From Arcicella rigui (lineage in GTDB: Bacteria; Bacteroidota; Bacteroidia; Cytophagales; Spirosomataceae): 64,000 nt of DNA. Below are positions 44,001-50,118 of the stretch, in pieces. Position numbers and translations under genes: made by a program. Below the pieces are notes generated by a model that saw only the letters and a program-made list of their open reading frames with translations, searched no databases and was not told the DNA's origin. The DNA is taken from the NCBI RefSeq assembly GCF_034929435.1, contig NZ_JAYFUM010000027.1, positions 1-64,000 of the forward strand, written 5' to 3'. Position 1 is the first letter of the stretch; each line of letters begins with the position of its first letter.

Positions 44001-44585
44001 GACTTATTACTAACTCCAGATGGTGAATATATATTTGGTAGTTCATCAAACTCTTCTAATTATGGGGGTCAAGTAATGGATTACTGGATTATAAAAATCA
44101 AAGAAAACAAAACCACCACAACTACCCTCACAGCCACAGGCTGTAATGGTACAGTCACTTGGAGTAATGGTGCTACTGGGAATTCTATCACAGTCAGTCC
44201 AAATACTGCTACGACTTATACTGCTACTTGTACGGTTAATGGTTGTGTGAGTTCGGCAAGTAATGCCATTAAAGTTAGCCCTGATGCAATAATTCCTAAT
44301 GGTGGTTCGGCTTATGATGCCGCAAGAATTGAAACTACTACCATTGAGCCTAAAATTAATGCTCACAAAGTATTTCCAAATCCTGCAATTCATGAACTTA
44401 ATATTGAAACTGATTTAGAAGGCGAAAGTACTTTCCAATTGTACAATGTATTAGGTCAAAAAGTAGCAGAAACTACTTTTGTCAAGAAAACTAAAATCTT
44501 GGTCGGAGACATCGGCAGAGGAAATCATTTCTACTCAATTCAAAATCAGGGAATTATACAGGATGGAAAAGTATTATTAGAATAG
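35010..44585 (+). CDS. Giant T9SS-secreted Ig-repeat and beta-propeller surface protein
   Basis: 3191 residues. N-terminal signal region, then five ~80-residue repeats beginning AEYFIDDDPGFGKG (35.18-36.34 kb). About 19 Ig-like units follow, each 75 residues (225 bp, 36.64-40.91 kb) with four cysteines (VCLG, GC, LC, GC). A seven-blade propeller comes next (blades WDKTFGG...DGGFLLGG, 40.96-42.22 kb), then more Ig-like units and a second seven-blade propeller (42.91-44.10 kb). The final Ig half precedes a type A T9SS sorting domain (VFPNPAIHELNIETD, FQLYNVLGQKV). It is probably a cell-surface adhesin or scaffold. Both propellers interrupt an Ig-like unit between its first strand and the TLTATGCNGTVTW part. 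Confidence 0.92.
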   Translation: MEKYSFSRKLLRAYIYVIAFMLGYLHPNHGFGTKNLSRITLSNSFTSTFNINIGPNIVYAEYFIDDDPGFGKGISIPITAGSSIEHTFSVTMPSTLSNGLHLITVRYKDASGNWSISSPRSFIKDSIISTSTSPNISFAEYFIDDDPGFGKGTAITLAAKSSNFEHTFSVLLPANLSDGIHVVTVRYKDDLGNWSISSPRSFLKESLIGTSPLPNLVYAEYFIDDEPGFGKGSSITITANSSIEHSVTIPLPSTLTDGLHTITVRYKDALGNWSISSPRSFLKESLIGTSSLPNLVYAEYFIDDDPGFGKGTAVQITANSTIEHNLTINIPSTLSEGLHLITVRYKDALGNWSISSARAFIKESPTLGMPLPELVYAEYFIDNDPGIGKGKAISFKVGQTIQNLLFDINLNNLGLTNGQHFLQLRVKDVNNAWSVVGTKTFVLSNELVRIALNNIVACSTGSIQIPYLVEGVFDANNQFKVELSDEKGEFPTSPKVLGFVTSKVNGQILISISDKSWLDKYKIRIVSTNPVRESDPVNLISKPLSPSITTTNTVICQGVSTILTANACENGIITWTGGLSGNTITIKPTKTTSYKALCTVNSCKSDSSIAVTITVTPKPATPVAQSNNTNVCLGTSAVLSATGCAGTVTWTGNLTGSSVTVTPSKTSTYKALCTVNGCKSDSSTVVTITVTPKPTTPVAKSNNSSICQGTSATLTSTGCTGTVTWTGNLTGSSVTVTPSKTSTYKALCTVNGCKSDSSIAVTITVTPKPATPVAKANNASVCLGISTTLSATGCTGTVSWTGNLTGSSVTVTPSKTSTYKALCTVNGCKSDSSTAVTITVTPKPTTPTAKSNNSSVCLGTSAVLTATGCTGTLTWTGNLTGSSVTVTPNKTTSYKALCTVNGCKSDSSTAVTITVTPKPATPVAKSNNSSLCLGTSTTLSATGCTGTVSWTGNLTGSSVTVTPSKTASYKALCTVNGCKSDSSTAVTITVTPKPTTPTAKSNNSSVCLGTSAILSATGCAGTVTWTGGLTGSSVTVTPTKTTSYKALCTVNGCKSDSSTAVTITVTPKPVTPVAKSNNSSVCLGDVAVLSATGCAGTVTWTGNLTGSAVAVTPSKTASYKALCTVNGCKSDSSTAVTITVTPKPTTPIAKSNNASVCLGTSAVLTATGCAGTLTWTGNLTGSSVTVTPTKTTSYKALCTINGCKSDSSTAVTITINPKPATPVAKANNASVCLGTSAVLTATGCAGTLTWTGNLTGSSVTVTPSKTTSYKALCTVNGCKSDSSTAVTITVTPKPTTPVAKSNNSSVCLGTSAVLTATGCAGTVNWTGNLTGSSVTVTPTKTSTYKALCTVNGCKSDSSSAVTITVTPKPTTPVAKSNNSSLCLGTSAVLSATGCAGTVTWTGNLTGSSVTVTPSKTSSYKALCTVNGCKSDSSTTVTITVTPKPATPVAQTNNTNVCLGTSTVLSATGCAGTVTWTGNLTGSSVTVTPNKTTSYKALCTVNGCKSDSSTAVTISVTPKPTTPVAKSNNASVCLGNVAILSATGCAGTLTWTGNLTGTSVTVTPSKTTSYKALCTVNGCKSDSSTAVTITVTPKPATPVAQSNNSSICQGTSAVLTATGCTGTLTWTGNLTGSSVTVTPNKTTSYKALCSVNGCKSDSSTAVTITVTTKPATPTAKSNNSSLCLGTSAVLSATGCAGTVTWTGNLTGSSVTVTPNKTTSYKALCTVNGCKSDSSTAVTITVNPKPTTPTAKSNNSSLCLGTSAVLSATGCTGTLTWTGNLTGSSITVTPSKTTSYKALCTVNGCKSDSSTAVTITVTPKPTTIVAQSNNASVCLGTSAVLSATGCAGTVTWTGNLTGSSVTVTPNKTTSYKALCTVNGCKSDSSTAVIITVSPKPTTPIAQSNNASVCLGTSAILSATGCAGTVTWTSNLTGSSVTVTPTKTSSYKALCMVNGCKSDSSLATTVNVLAKPNAPTITSKSTTVSSVVKQWEKTLKAKATDKIRTMIATSDGGFLLGGETRTTSDGIINDDFWLIKIDVNGNKVWEKAFGGNGTDNLVSILTTNDGGYVLAGNSDSNVGRDKSEPSRDGGSYNAYIADYWIIKINGNGNKIWDKTFGGVGQDFFSSIIATTDGGFLLGGNSFSNKGADKSEASRGGSDYWMVKINSSGIKIWDKTFGGSDDDYFASVVNTTDGGFLLGGTTSSGLSGDKSEASKGVSDYWIVRINSNGNKVWDKTFGGNTVDQLYSVLNTNDGGYLLGGYSISDISGDKSETKGLYDYWIIKINASGTKVWDKTFGGDNVDLFKSMNATIDNGYLLGGYSGSAINGNKSDVLKGYVDYWIVKIDNNGTKIWDKTLGGDGSDDLTNIVMSNDGSFLLGGYSESGISGDKTEPSVQGQADYWIVKIKENKTTTTTLTATGCNGTVTWSNGATGNSITVSPSTATTYTATCMVNGCISSASNPITVSVTVTKPTTPIITVSNATICPGTNATLTASACTGGTLTWTGGLTGNSISVSPTATKTYKVVCSQNGISSDSSAAVTVTVNPKPIQPKITVSNATICAGGSAVLSATACSGGTLTWTGGLTGTSITVSPTATKSYKAICAINGCKSDSSLATTVTVLAKPNAPTITSKSTTASSVVKQWEKTYGGNWYDYLSCIVPTKDGGYLLGGNSSSNIISGDKSEDIVGGWIVKVNADGNKIWNKVYEGMESDMSSIVTTSDGGFLIGGTSSANIGTGRDYRIIKIDANGKNIWNKTFGGTKDDYLVKIIRTSDGGFLIGGTSQSGVNGYNDYLIVKVDVNGNKQWAKFFGGSSTSTNILSNIVQTSDGGYLLAGDSNSNISGDKSENSKGLYTSDYWIIKIDVNGKKIWDKTFGGNNSEKSPDVILTPDGGFLLGGSSRSSISGDKSENYRGDIGYDDFWIIKLDSKGTKIWDRTFGGDKNDELMKIMVTPDGGFLLGGSSFSGISIDKSEQTQGHWLIKINANGQKVWDKTFEGIGLGGSKYDLLLTPDGEYIFGSSSNSSNYGGQVMDYWIIKIKENKTTTTTLTATGCNGTVTWSNGATGNSITVSPNTATTYTATCTVNGCVSSASNAIKVSPDAIIPNGGSAYDAARIETTTIEPKINAHKVFPNPAIHELNIETDLEGESTFQLYNVLGQKVAETTFVKKTKILVGDIGRGNHFYSIQNQGIIQDGKVLLE
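35170..36340 (+). repeat. Five ~240-bp coding repeats (AEYFIDDDPGFGKG)
   Basis: Copies begin near 35182, 35416, 35657, 35897 and 36127. The fifth is the most divergent (FIDNDPGIGKG). Each ends with RYKDxxGNWSISSxRxF or a variant. Confidence 0.9.
36640..40910 (+). repeat. About nineteen 225-bp coding repeats (Ig-like units)
   Basis: The unit length is exactly 225 bp through most of the array (the phrase CTVNGCKSDSS recurs every 75 residues). The first unit is divergent and the last leads into the propeller. Neighbouring copies share silent differences in patches, a sign of recombination between units. Confidence 0.93.
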
Positions 44586-44608
44586 AGTTTAGTATTGCAG
44601 AATGTATC

Positions 44609-44646
44609 AAAAAAGCGGTCGAAAAATTAATTTCAACCGCTTTTTT
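44609..44646 (+). terminator. Terminator of the giant gene
   Basis: AAAAAAGCGGT, 16-nt loop, ACCGCTTTTTT: an 11-bp stem and U-tract, 23 bp after the stop. Confidence 0.9.
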
Positions 44647-44879
44647 GATTTTAAAATTAAGAGTATTTACTCAATTCATCTTTAGTTATGTACGAATTTT
44701 AAAGCTATTTAGGAATTGGGGTTTCTGATTTCAGAAATTTTAGGAAACACCCTCTTTTTTAAAATACTTCTAAAAAAAGTATGAATCTGAAATCCGACAT
44801 CCGAAAGCCAAAATCAACAATTTCCATAATCCTTCGTACAAGCCTAACTCATCATTCATAATTAAAAACTCATAATTCC

Positions 44880-45980
44880 TTACACCGCCACCTCTTTCTT
44901 CTCCAATCGCTTAAAGAAATCATACATTGGATTGACATCTAAACGTACAAATTTTTTCCATAACTTAATGGCTTTGGTGATTAATTGGCTTTCTATCAAA
45001 AAACCGTCGTGTCCGTACAAGGAATCTAATGCTTGAAAAGTTGCTCCGGGTATATGTTTTGCCAAAAATGCTTGTTCGTTAATTGGGAAAAGGGTGTCCG
45101 ACTTGATGCCCATTACCAAGGTTTTTGCCTTGATTTGCGAAAGTGCCTGTACAAGTCCTCCACGACCACGACCAACATCTTGCGAGTCCATTACTTGTGA
45201 AAGTACATAATAAGAATAGGCATTAAATCGCTGTGCCAATTTTTCTCCTTGGTATCGCTGATAACCCATCGCTCTATGAGCTTTCCCCAGCGGTTCATCA
45301 TTACGGGCTTGTGTAATTCCGTAGGTTTCATAATTTCTATACGAAATCAAAGCCGTTGCTCTGGCGGCTTTCATGCCTTCGATACCTGCCTGCGGATGGC
45401 TTTCTTTCCAAGTTGGATCTACTTCTATCGCCATTCTTTGCGACTCATTGAAGGCAATCCCCCATGGAGAGTGTTGGGCATTGGTAGCAATTAATATCAA
45501 GTTTTTGATTAAATCGGGTTGCGAAATCGCCCATTCTACGGCTTGCTGTCCGCCTAAAGAACCGCCAATACAAGTTTTTATTTTCTGTATTCCCAGATGT
45601 TCACGAAGCAAATCAAATGAATTTACAATATCACGAATGGTAATGAATGGAAATGTATGATAATAAGGCTCGCCCGTGGCTGGATTGATGGAAAGCGGCC
45701 CTGTACTTCCATAATGCGAACCCAATACATTCACACAAATAATAAAATGTCTGTCTGGATTATATAATTTTCCTCTTCCTACTAAACCTTGCCACCAGTC
45801 TTCTACATCGTGACTTCCTGTGAAAGCATGACAAATCCAGACTACATTCGAGCAGTCTTTATTTAATTCTCCCAAAGTTTGATAAGCCAGTTCAAGCTCT
45901 GGTAAAATACCTCCCGCTTCGAGTTGGAAAGGCTGATTGTATTTAAAAAGATTATTCAATGTATAAAAAATGAGCTTCAA
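44880..45980 (-). CDS. metX: Homoserine O-acetyltransferase
   Basis: 366 residues, alpha/beta hydrolase of the MetX family: WICHAFTGSHDVEDWW, NVLGSHYGSTGP, nucleophile Ser in CIGGSLGGQQAVEWA, Asp in MGIKSDTLFP, and catalytic His in YGHDGFLIE. It acetylates homoserine for methionine synthesis. No ATG is available; the frame opens at TTG (45980), with another TTG at 45959. The 85-residue ORF ends 24 bp upstream and a SAM riboswitch precedes both, so methionine status controls the operon. Confidence 0.94.
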   Translation of the reverse strand: MKLIFYTLNNLFKYNQPFQLEAGGILPELELAYQTLGELNKDCSNVVWICHAFTGSHDVEDWWQGLVGRGKLYNPDRHFIICVNVLGSHYGSTGPLSINPATGEPYYHTFPFITIRDIVNSFDLLREHLGIQKIKTCIGGSLGGQQAVEWAISQPDLIKNLILIATNAQHSPWGIAFNESQRMAIEVDPTWKESHPQAGIEGMKAARATALISYRNYETYGITQARNDEPLGKAHRAMGYQRYQGEKLAQRFNAYSYYVLSQVMDSQDVGRGRGGLVQALSQIKAKTLVMGIKSDTLFPINEQAFLAKHIPGATFQALDSLYGHDGFLIESQLITKAIKLWKKFVRLDVNPMYDFFKRLEKKEVAV

Positions 45981-46004
45981 TACTCTTTTGTGTGAAACCT
46001 TTAT

Positions 46005-46262
46005 TTACTCAACCAAAAGTGAATTATAGGATAATTGCTTTTGTAAATCCTCAAAACTTTCCTCGTATTCCCAATACATCATTCTGCCATGCGAACCTGT
46101 TACTAAAATGTATTTTTCTGAAATAGACTGAATACGTTTGATAGCAACAATTTTCACCGTTTTTTCGGCAACGTTTACTTCTTCGATAATTTCTTTGTTG
46201 TTGGCGTCGAAGCCATGAACAATCAGGTAATTGCCTGTTGTTACTCGAATAAATTTTGACAT
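46005..46262 (-). CDS. 85-residue protein in the SAM-controlled metX operon
   Basis: Small, mixed beta-rich protein (MSKFIRVTTGNYLIVHGFDA, VNVAEKTVKIVAIKRIQSIS, YILVTGSHGRMMYWEYEE). No domain is recognised; the pattern of short strands with a late Trp/Tyr suits a single small beta-barrel. It is the first gene after the riboswitch, 24 bp before metX, so it is expressed when SAM is low. A GTCACGTTTTCGTGAC hairpin (46280-46295) lies just before its ATG and may take part in control. Confidence 0.75.
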   Translation of the reverse strand: MSKFIRVTTGNYLIVHGFDANNKEIIEEVNVAEKTVKIVAIKRIQSISEKYILVTGSHGRMMYWEYEESFEDLQKQLSYNSLLVE

Positions 46263-46279
46263 AAAGCTGACAAATTAAG

Positions 46280-46295
46280 GTCACGAAAACGTGAC
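46280..46295 (-). promoter_or_regulatory. Hairpin just upstream of the 85-residue ORF
   Basis: GTCACG, AAAA loop, CGTGAC: a perfect 6-bp stem 17 nt before the ATG at 46262, between riboswitch and start codon. It may be part of the expression platform. Confidence 0.5.
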
Positions 46296-46351
46296 GATTA
46301 ACGAATAATTAAATCGTAAACCTGACGAAAACTTAACAGCAAAAAATAACT

Positions 46352-46482
46352 GGGAGAGTAATCGTAATTGGTTTATATTTCCTGAGTGTCCACAAAATTT
46401 GTTTCATTTATCAGGTAGGAATTAGCACCTTGCCGTTACGAAGCGGTAGGTTGCCAGAAGTTCATAGAGCCTATTCTCTCCC
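46352..46482 (-). ncRNA. SAM riboswitch (SAM-I clan)
   Basis: On the minus strand P1 is GGGAGAG (46482-46476) closing with CTCTCCC (46358-46352). Inside are the SAM-I core blocks: CTCTATGAACTTCTGGCAACC (about 46467-46448) and AAGGTGCTAATTCC (46431-46418), joined by a short P3 (CCG/CGG). These match the family's UGAA..C.GGCAACC and AAGGUGCUAAUUCC. A U-rich run (TTATTTTTTG) directly follows P1. The exact subclass (SAM-I or the SAM-I/IV variant) is not decided. metX downstream confirms the role. Confidence 0.88.
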
Positions 46483-46547
46483 TTCTTCTTTATAAATCAA
46501 TTACCTGTTGAGGAGGAATTCCTCGGAGGAAAATTGACTTGATGTTG

Positions 46548-46579
46548 CAAAGTAAAACTCCAACGCCGTGAAAAGCAAA
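46548..46579 (-). promoter_or_regulatory. Promoter of the SAM riboswitch/metX operon
   Basis: Minus strand TTTG (46579-46576), 20-nt spacer, TTACTTTG (46555-46548): seven of eight bases of TAnnTTTG, with the same spacing as the tyrosine-operon promoter. The start would be near 46541, ahead of the aptamer. Confidence 0.6.
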
Positions 46580-46691
46580 TTTTTTATACAATCTGAATGA
46601 GATTCTTTGTTAATTTGAAGATTTGTTAATTTGAAGATTTGAAAGTTAGTGATTGAAAATGATTTGCAGAATAAATCTTAATATTCAAAAT

Positions 46692-46742
46692 CTTGTTTTC
46701 TGTTAGCGGGCGAATTAATTCACCCACTAACAGAAAAACAAG
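46692..46742 (-). terminator. 51-bp inverted repeat
   Basis: CTTGTTTTCTGTTAG...CTAACAGAAAAACAAG with an inner GGGcGAAT/ATTCaCCC. In minus-strand RNA the two inner mismatches become G-U pairs, giving about 22 pairs with one bulge. It lies 136 bp after the amidohydrolase stop and may be its terminator or an operator-like palindrome. Confidence 0.6.
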
Positions 46743-46877
46743 AAAGTTTAAACAGCTTCTGAGTGGAAAATTAAAACTATTGGTTTTAGTATCCTTAGTA
46801 TTACTTATTTTACTGATTCAATTGCATATTGAGAATTTAAAATTCATAACTCGCAATTTGCAATTCAGCACTCCTAC

Positions 46878-48503
46878 TTACTCCTTACTCCCCTGTACTT
46901 TCGTTCCTTTCTTTTTCTCTAAACCGGGTTGAAATATCTCGAAGTTTTCTTTCTTTTTAGCATCAGCAACGATTTTACGAACATCGGCTAAAAGTTTTTT
47001 AGCATCGTAAAGTACTCCGTCTTTAATCGTATATTTTACTCCGCCAACACGTACAACTTCGTTGTTTTCTGTCAATCTGATTGCTCCAGTTCCGTAAAGA
47101 TTCTTTAGGTTTTTCAGTGGATTTTCTTCTAAAATCACCATATCCGCCAATTTTCCTACTTCTATACTACCAATCTTATCTGCCATTCCCAAAGCCTCCG
47201 CACCTTTTAAGGTTGCCGCACGAATTACTTCTAAAGGATGAAAACCAGCTTCTCTTAACAATTCTAATTCACGGATATAAGCAAAACCATACAACTGAAA
47301 GATAAATCCTGAGTCTGAACCTGCCGTTACTCTTCCTCCTCTGTTTTTATATTCGTTGATAAACGCCATCCATAGTTTATAGTTTTCTTTCCATTGTACT
47401 TCTTGCTCTGTTCCCCATTCTTGCCAATACGAACCATGCGAAATACGTGAAGGCTGATAAAAACGCCATAATTGTGGCATGGTGTATTCTTCATGCCATT
47501 CGGCACGACGAGCCAACATTAATTCACGATTGGCTTCATAAATATTAAAAGTAGGGTCGATAGTGAAATCTAATTTCAACAATTCGTCCATTACTTCATT
47601 CCAACGTTTTGAACCGGGTTTTGCAGCCTGTTTCCACAATTTTCCTGCTTCTTCAAAACGATTTTGTTCATTGCTATAATTATAATCGGCTGGATAATCC
47701 TGAATGGTTTGATGGTCGAAAAGTGCTTCTGGCAAACCGTACCAATGTTCCATCGAGGTAAGTCCTGCTCTGGCAGAGTTTAATACATTCCAACGAGCCA
47801 CATCTACTTGTGCATGATGATATGCCGAACGTAAACCTAATTCTTTGTTTCTTTTGATAGCTACTTCGATTACTTCTGGTCTTGCTCCAAAAAATTTAAT
47901 GCCGTCAGCTCCCTTTTTTGCATTTTCTTCAACCCATGCTTTGGCTTGCTCGGGCGTAGAAATAGTTTCTTTTGCTCCCATGCCAAAAGCAGTATAAGCT
48001 AATATTCTTGGAGCGGTAATTTCATTTTTTAATGACTTAGCTTTTTGGTCTAAAACCCATTCTAAACCATTGCCTGCTGATGGGTCTCGGATGGTAGTGA
48101 TACCATGGCTCAACCATAGTTTATATACATACTCTGCTGGAGTACCTTGCGATTTACCTCCGATGTGTCCGTGCATATCTACAAAGCCCGGCAACATATA
48201 CATTCCTGTACAATCTAATTCTTTATCGCCTGCATTTAATTGAGGGCGATTTTTGGGGTCAATTGGCACACCCGGATAACCGACTACCTTAATTTCTACA
48301 ATCTTGTTTTTCTCTACCACAATATCACAAGGCCCTTGCATCGGCGAACCTGTGCCATTGATAAGGTTTACCCCTCTGATAATCATGCGATTGAATTGTC
48401 CTTCTCCTTCTGCTCGTGCTGGAGCTTTTTCTATTTGTGCCAAAGACACAAAACTAAAAGTAGTCAGTAATAATAAGGCTGTTTTGAATAAATGTTTTTT
48501 CAT
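46878..48503 (-). CDS. Exported amidohydrolase
   Basis: The start is set at MKKHLFKTALLLLTTFSFVSLAQ, a signal peptide; the frame continues 34 codons upstream without support. 541 residues, metal-dependent TIM-barrel amidohydrolase: first metal ligands in PGFVDMHGHIGG, HGITTIRDPSAG, SAYHHAQVDVARW, TAGSDSGFI with the late catalytic Asp, and ADMVILEENPL. The nearest functional classes are imidazolonepropionase/prolidase-like exported amidohydrolases. Substrate unknown. Confidence 0.88.
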   Translation of the reverse strand: MKKHLFKTALLLLTTFSFVSLAQIEKAPARAEGEGQFNRMIIRGVNLINGTGSPMQGPCDIVVEKNKIVEIKVVGYPGVPIDPKNRPQLNAGDKELDCTGMYMLPGFVDMHGHIGGKSQGTPAEYVYKLWLSHGITTIRDPSAGNGLEWVLDQKAKSLKNEITAPRILAYTAFGMGAKETISTPEQAKAWVEENAKKGADGIKFFGARPEVIEVAIKRNKELGLRSAYHHAQVDVARWNVLNSARAGLTSMEHWYGLPEALFDHQTIQDYPADYNYSNEQNRFEEAGKLWKQAAKPGSKRWNEVMDELLKLDFTIDPTFNIYEANRELMLARRAEWHEEYTMPQLWRFYQPSRISHGSYWQEWGTEQEVQWKENYKLWMAFINEYKNRGGRVTAGSDSGFIFQLYGFAYIRELELLREAGFHPLEVIRAATLKGAEALGMADKIGSIEVGKLADMVILEENPLKNLKNLYGTGAIRLTENNEVVRVGGVKYTIKDGVLYDAKKLLADVRKIVADAKKKENFEIFQPGLEKKKGTKVQGSKE

Positions 48504-48596
48504 TTGTTGATTAATTTGATTCTCAATCCAAGATACGGATTTTCTTGAAAATGTGTAAATTGGCTTATCATACAATTCATAGAAAATCTTTATCGA

Positions 48597-49478
48597 ATGA
48601 ATCACTTCATCAGAAACAACTTTTTAGCTATTTGGGTAACAATGGCTGTTATTTTTGCTTTTGCCAGAAAAGCTACTGTTTATCAGCAAGAACCCAAAAA
48701 ACCAGAAACGCCACTTTTCACTTCACCCTCTGCCACGGAAAAGGTATTTACAAATTATTGGTCAGCAGGTAAAACAGAAACAAGTACTTATCAAATCCAA
48801 GAAGAAATAGCTGGGAAAATCACCCAAGCAGAAGCAACTTTGACTTTTGCTATTAAGCCTTTTGATACCGATAAGCAAGTAGAAACTCCTTCTAACCAAT
48901 CATCCGAAGCGATAAATGTTTTAAAAATGAGTTTGCAAGAAAAATATGATTTTTCTGCGATAAGTACTGTTTACGCTCCGCTTGATATAAAGCTGTTTCC
49001 TCATGCTCCAAAAGTGACTCATTCGTTTCAATCGCTTTCAAATCTTCTTGTATATCAACTAAATCAACACAATCGGGCTTATCAAATAGAAGAAAAAAGT
49101 TATGCCAATAATAAAGTTTCAAAAAGCTTGGAACTGAAAAGAGTATGGTTAGAAGATGAAATTTGGAATAGAATTAGACTCTCACCCGAAACTTTGCCAC
49201 AAGATGAATTTGAGATTATTCCAAGTTTAAAGTTTTGCAGTGAAACACAGCAATCGCCTACCATCCAACAGGCAAAAGGTGAAATTAAAGATTATACAGG
49301 CACAGCATTGCAAGAGAAAGATTTAAAAGTATATGCTTTAAATTATCCAGCAACACAGCGTTCGATAGAGATAGTTTTCCAGAAAAACTTCCCCTATAAA
49401 ATATTAGCTTGGACAGAAAAAGTACTTTTAAACAAACAACTCACAACAAGACAAGCCGTTCTGAAAAAAGCATTATAA
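48597..49478 (+). CDS. Membrane-anchored lineage-specific protein
   Basis: 293 residues with an N-terminal helix (FLAIWVTMAVIFAFARKATV). Mature blocks: VFTNYWSAGKTETSTYQIQEE, AEATLTFAIKPFDTDKQVE, LKRVWLEDEIWNRIRLSPETLPQDEFEIIPS and LNYPATQRSIEIVFQKNFPYKILAWTE. From memory these match a Bacteroidota-only family often mislabelled 'septum formation inhibitor Maf'; it has none of the Maf nucleotide-pyrophosphatase motifs. It is divergent from the amidohydrolase. Function unknown. Confidence 0.7.
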   Translation: MNHFIRNNFLAIWVTMAVIFAFARKATVYQQEPKKPETPLFTSPSATEKVFTNYWSAGKTETSTYQIQEEIAGKITQAEATLTFAIKPFDTDKQVETPSNQSSEAINVLKMSLQEKYDFSAISTVYAPLDIKLFPHAPKVTHSFQSLSNLLVYQLNQHNRAYQIEEKSYANNKVSKSLELKRVWLEDEIWNRIRLSPETLPQDEFEIIPSLKFCSETQQSPTIQQAKGEIKDYTGTALQEKDLKVYALNYPATQRSIEIVFQKNFPYKILAWTEKVLLNKQLTTRQAVLKKAL

Positions 49479-49505
49479 ACAATTGATTATTAGCAACAAC
49501 TATAT

Positions 49506-49570
49506 ACTCATGGCATGAGCGATAGCTTATTATTACTTTACAAAGTAGTGAAGTGAGTCATGCCATGAGT
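49506..49570. repeat. 65-bp element with 13-bp inverted ends, copy 1
   Basis: ACTCATGGCATGA ... TCATGCCATGAGT is perfectly inverted; the interior is GCGATAGCTTATTATTAC and more. A second copy starts at 49590. Confidence 0.85.
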
Positions 49571-49589
49571 TATTTCACACATTTTATTT

Positions 49590-49654
49590 ACTCATGGCAT
49601 GACTGATAGCTTATTCTTGCTTTACAAAGTGGTGAAGTGAGTCATGCCATGAGT
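49590..49654. repeat. 65-bp element with 13-bp inverted ends, copy 2
   Basis: Same length and ends as copy 1, with five or so internal substitutions. A 19-bp spacer separates the copies. Confidence 0.85.
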
Positions 49655-49706
49655 ACACCGAAAGTCATTTACCTTCATTTTAAAATCACATCACTCATAA
49701 TAGCAA

Positions 49707-49937
49707 TGCGATAGCTCATTCACAGCTTGCGATTACCTATTTACGTCGTGCGATTAGCTATTCGAACCGTGCGACTGCCTATATATACTGTGCGATTACT
49801 TATACTCACTGTGCGATTGGTTAAATACACTGTAAGATTACCTATTCACACCGTGCGATTGCTTATATACACAATGCGATAGCTCACTTTTACTGTGCGA
49901 TTGGCTATATGTACAATGCGATAGCCTATTTACAAAA
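49707..49937. repeat. Eleven 21-bp units (TGCGATTRSCTAT core)
   Basis: Units start at 49707, 49728, 49749, 49770, 49791, 49812, 49833, 49854, 49875, 49896 and 49917: the 21-bp period never slips. The first 13 bp are conserved; the last 8 vary but often end ACTG, ACCG or ACAA. One frame stays open apart from a single TAA at 49822-49824 and would give a heptapeptide repeat (A-I-x-Y-x-x-x), but it has no start codon. Confidence 0.92.
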
Positions 49938-50118
49938 ATACAGAATACAAAAAATAGTATTCTACTAAGATATTTACCGTTTAATAAGTTTTTTGTAATT
50001 ATTGATTGGGAAGTTTGGGAGAGGTTTGGGGATTATTTAGCTTTGAGAAGAAAAGAATAGAAATATTAGCAAGTAGAGGTCATTACACATTATAAAAAAT
50101 ATCTAAACACAAAATCAA

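Larger units (their letters stand above)
46483..46877. other. 395-bp gap upstream of the riboswitch
   Basis: Contains the metX promoter (46548-46579), a GAGGAATTCCTC palindrome at 46513-46524, TTAATTTGAAGATTTG words near 46610-46650, the long inverted repeat at 46692-46742, and A/T-rich words running into the amidohydrolase stop at 46878. No ORF. Confidence 0.6.
49479..50118. other. 640-bp non-coding repeat block
   Basis: Holds the two 65-bp elements, the eleven-unit 21-bp array and then 180 bp of plain AT-rich DNA before the next gene. No long ORF and no recognisable RNA gene. Confidence 0.7.

Noticed and set aside
49707..49937. CRISPR array
   Set aside because: Repeats are too short (about 13 bp), tails are 8 bp and similar to each other, and no cas genes are present.
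49707..49937. Real heptapeptide-repeat gene
   Set aside because: No start codon and an internal TAA; only possible as a decayed gene, noted under findings.
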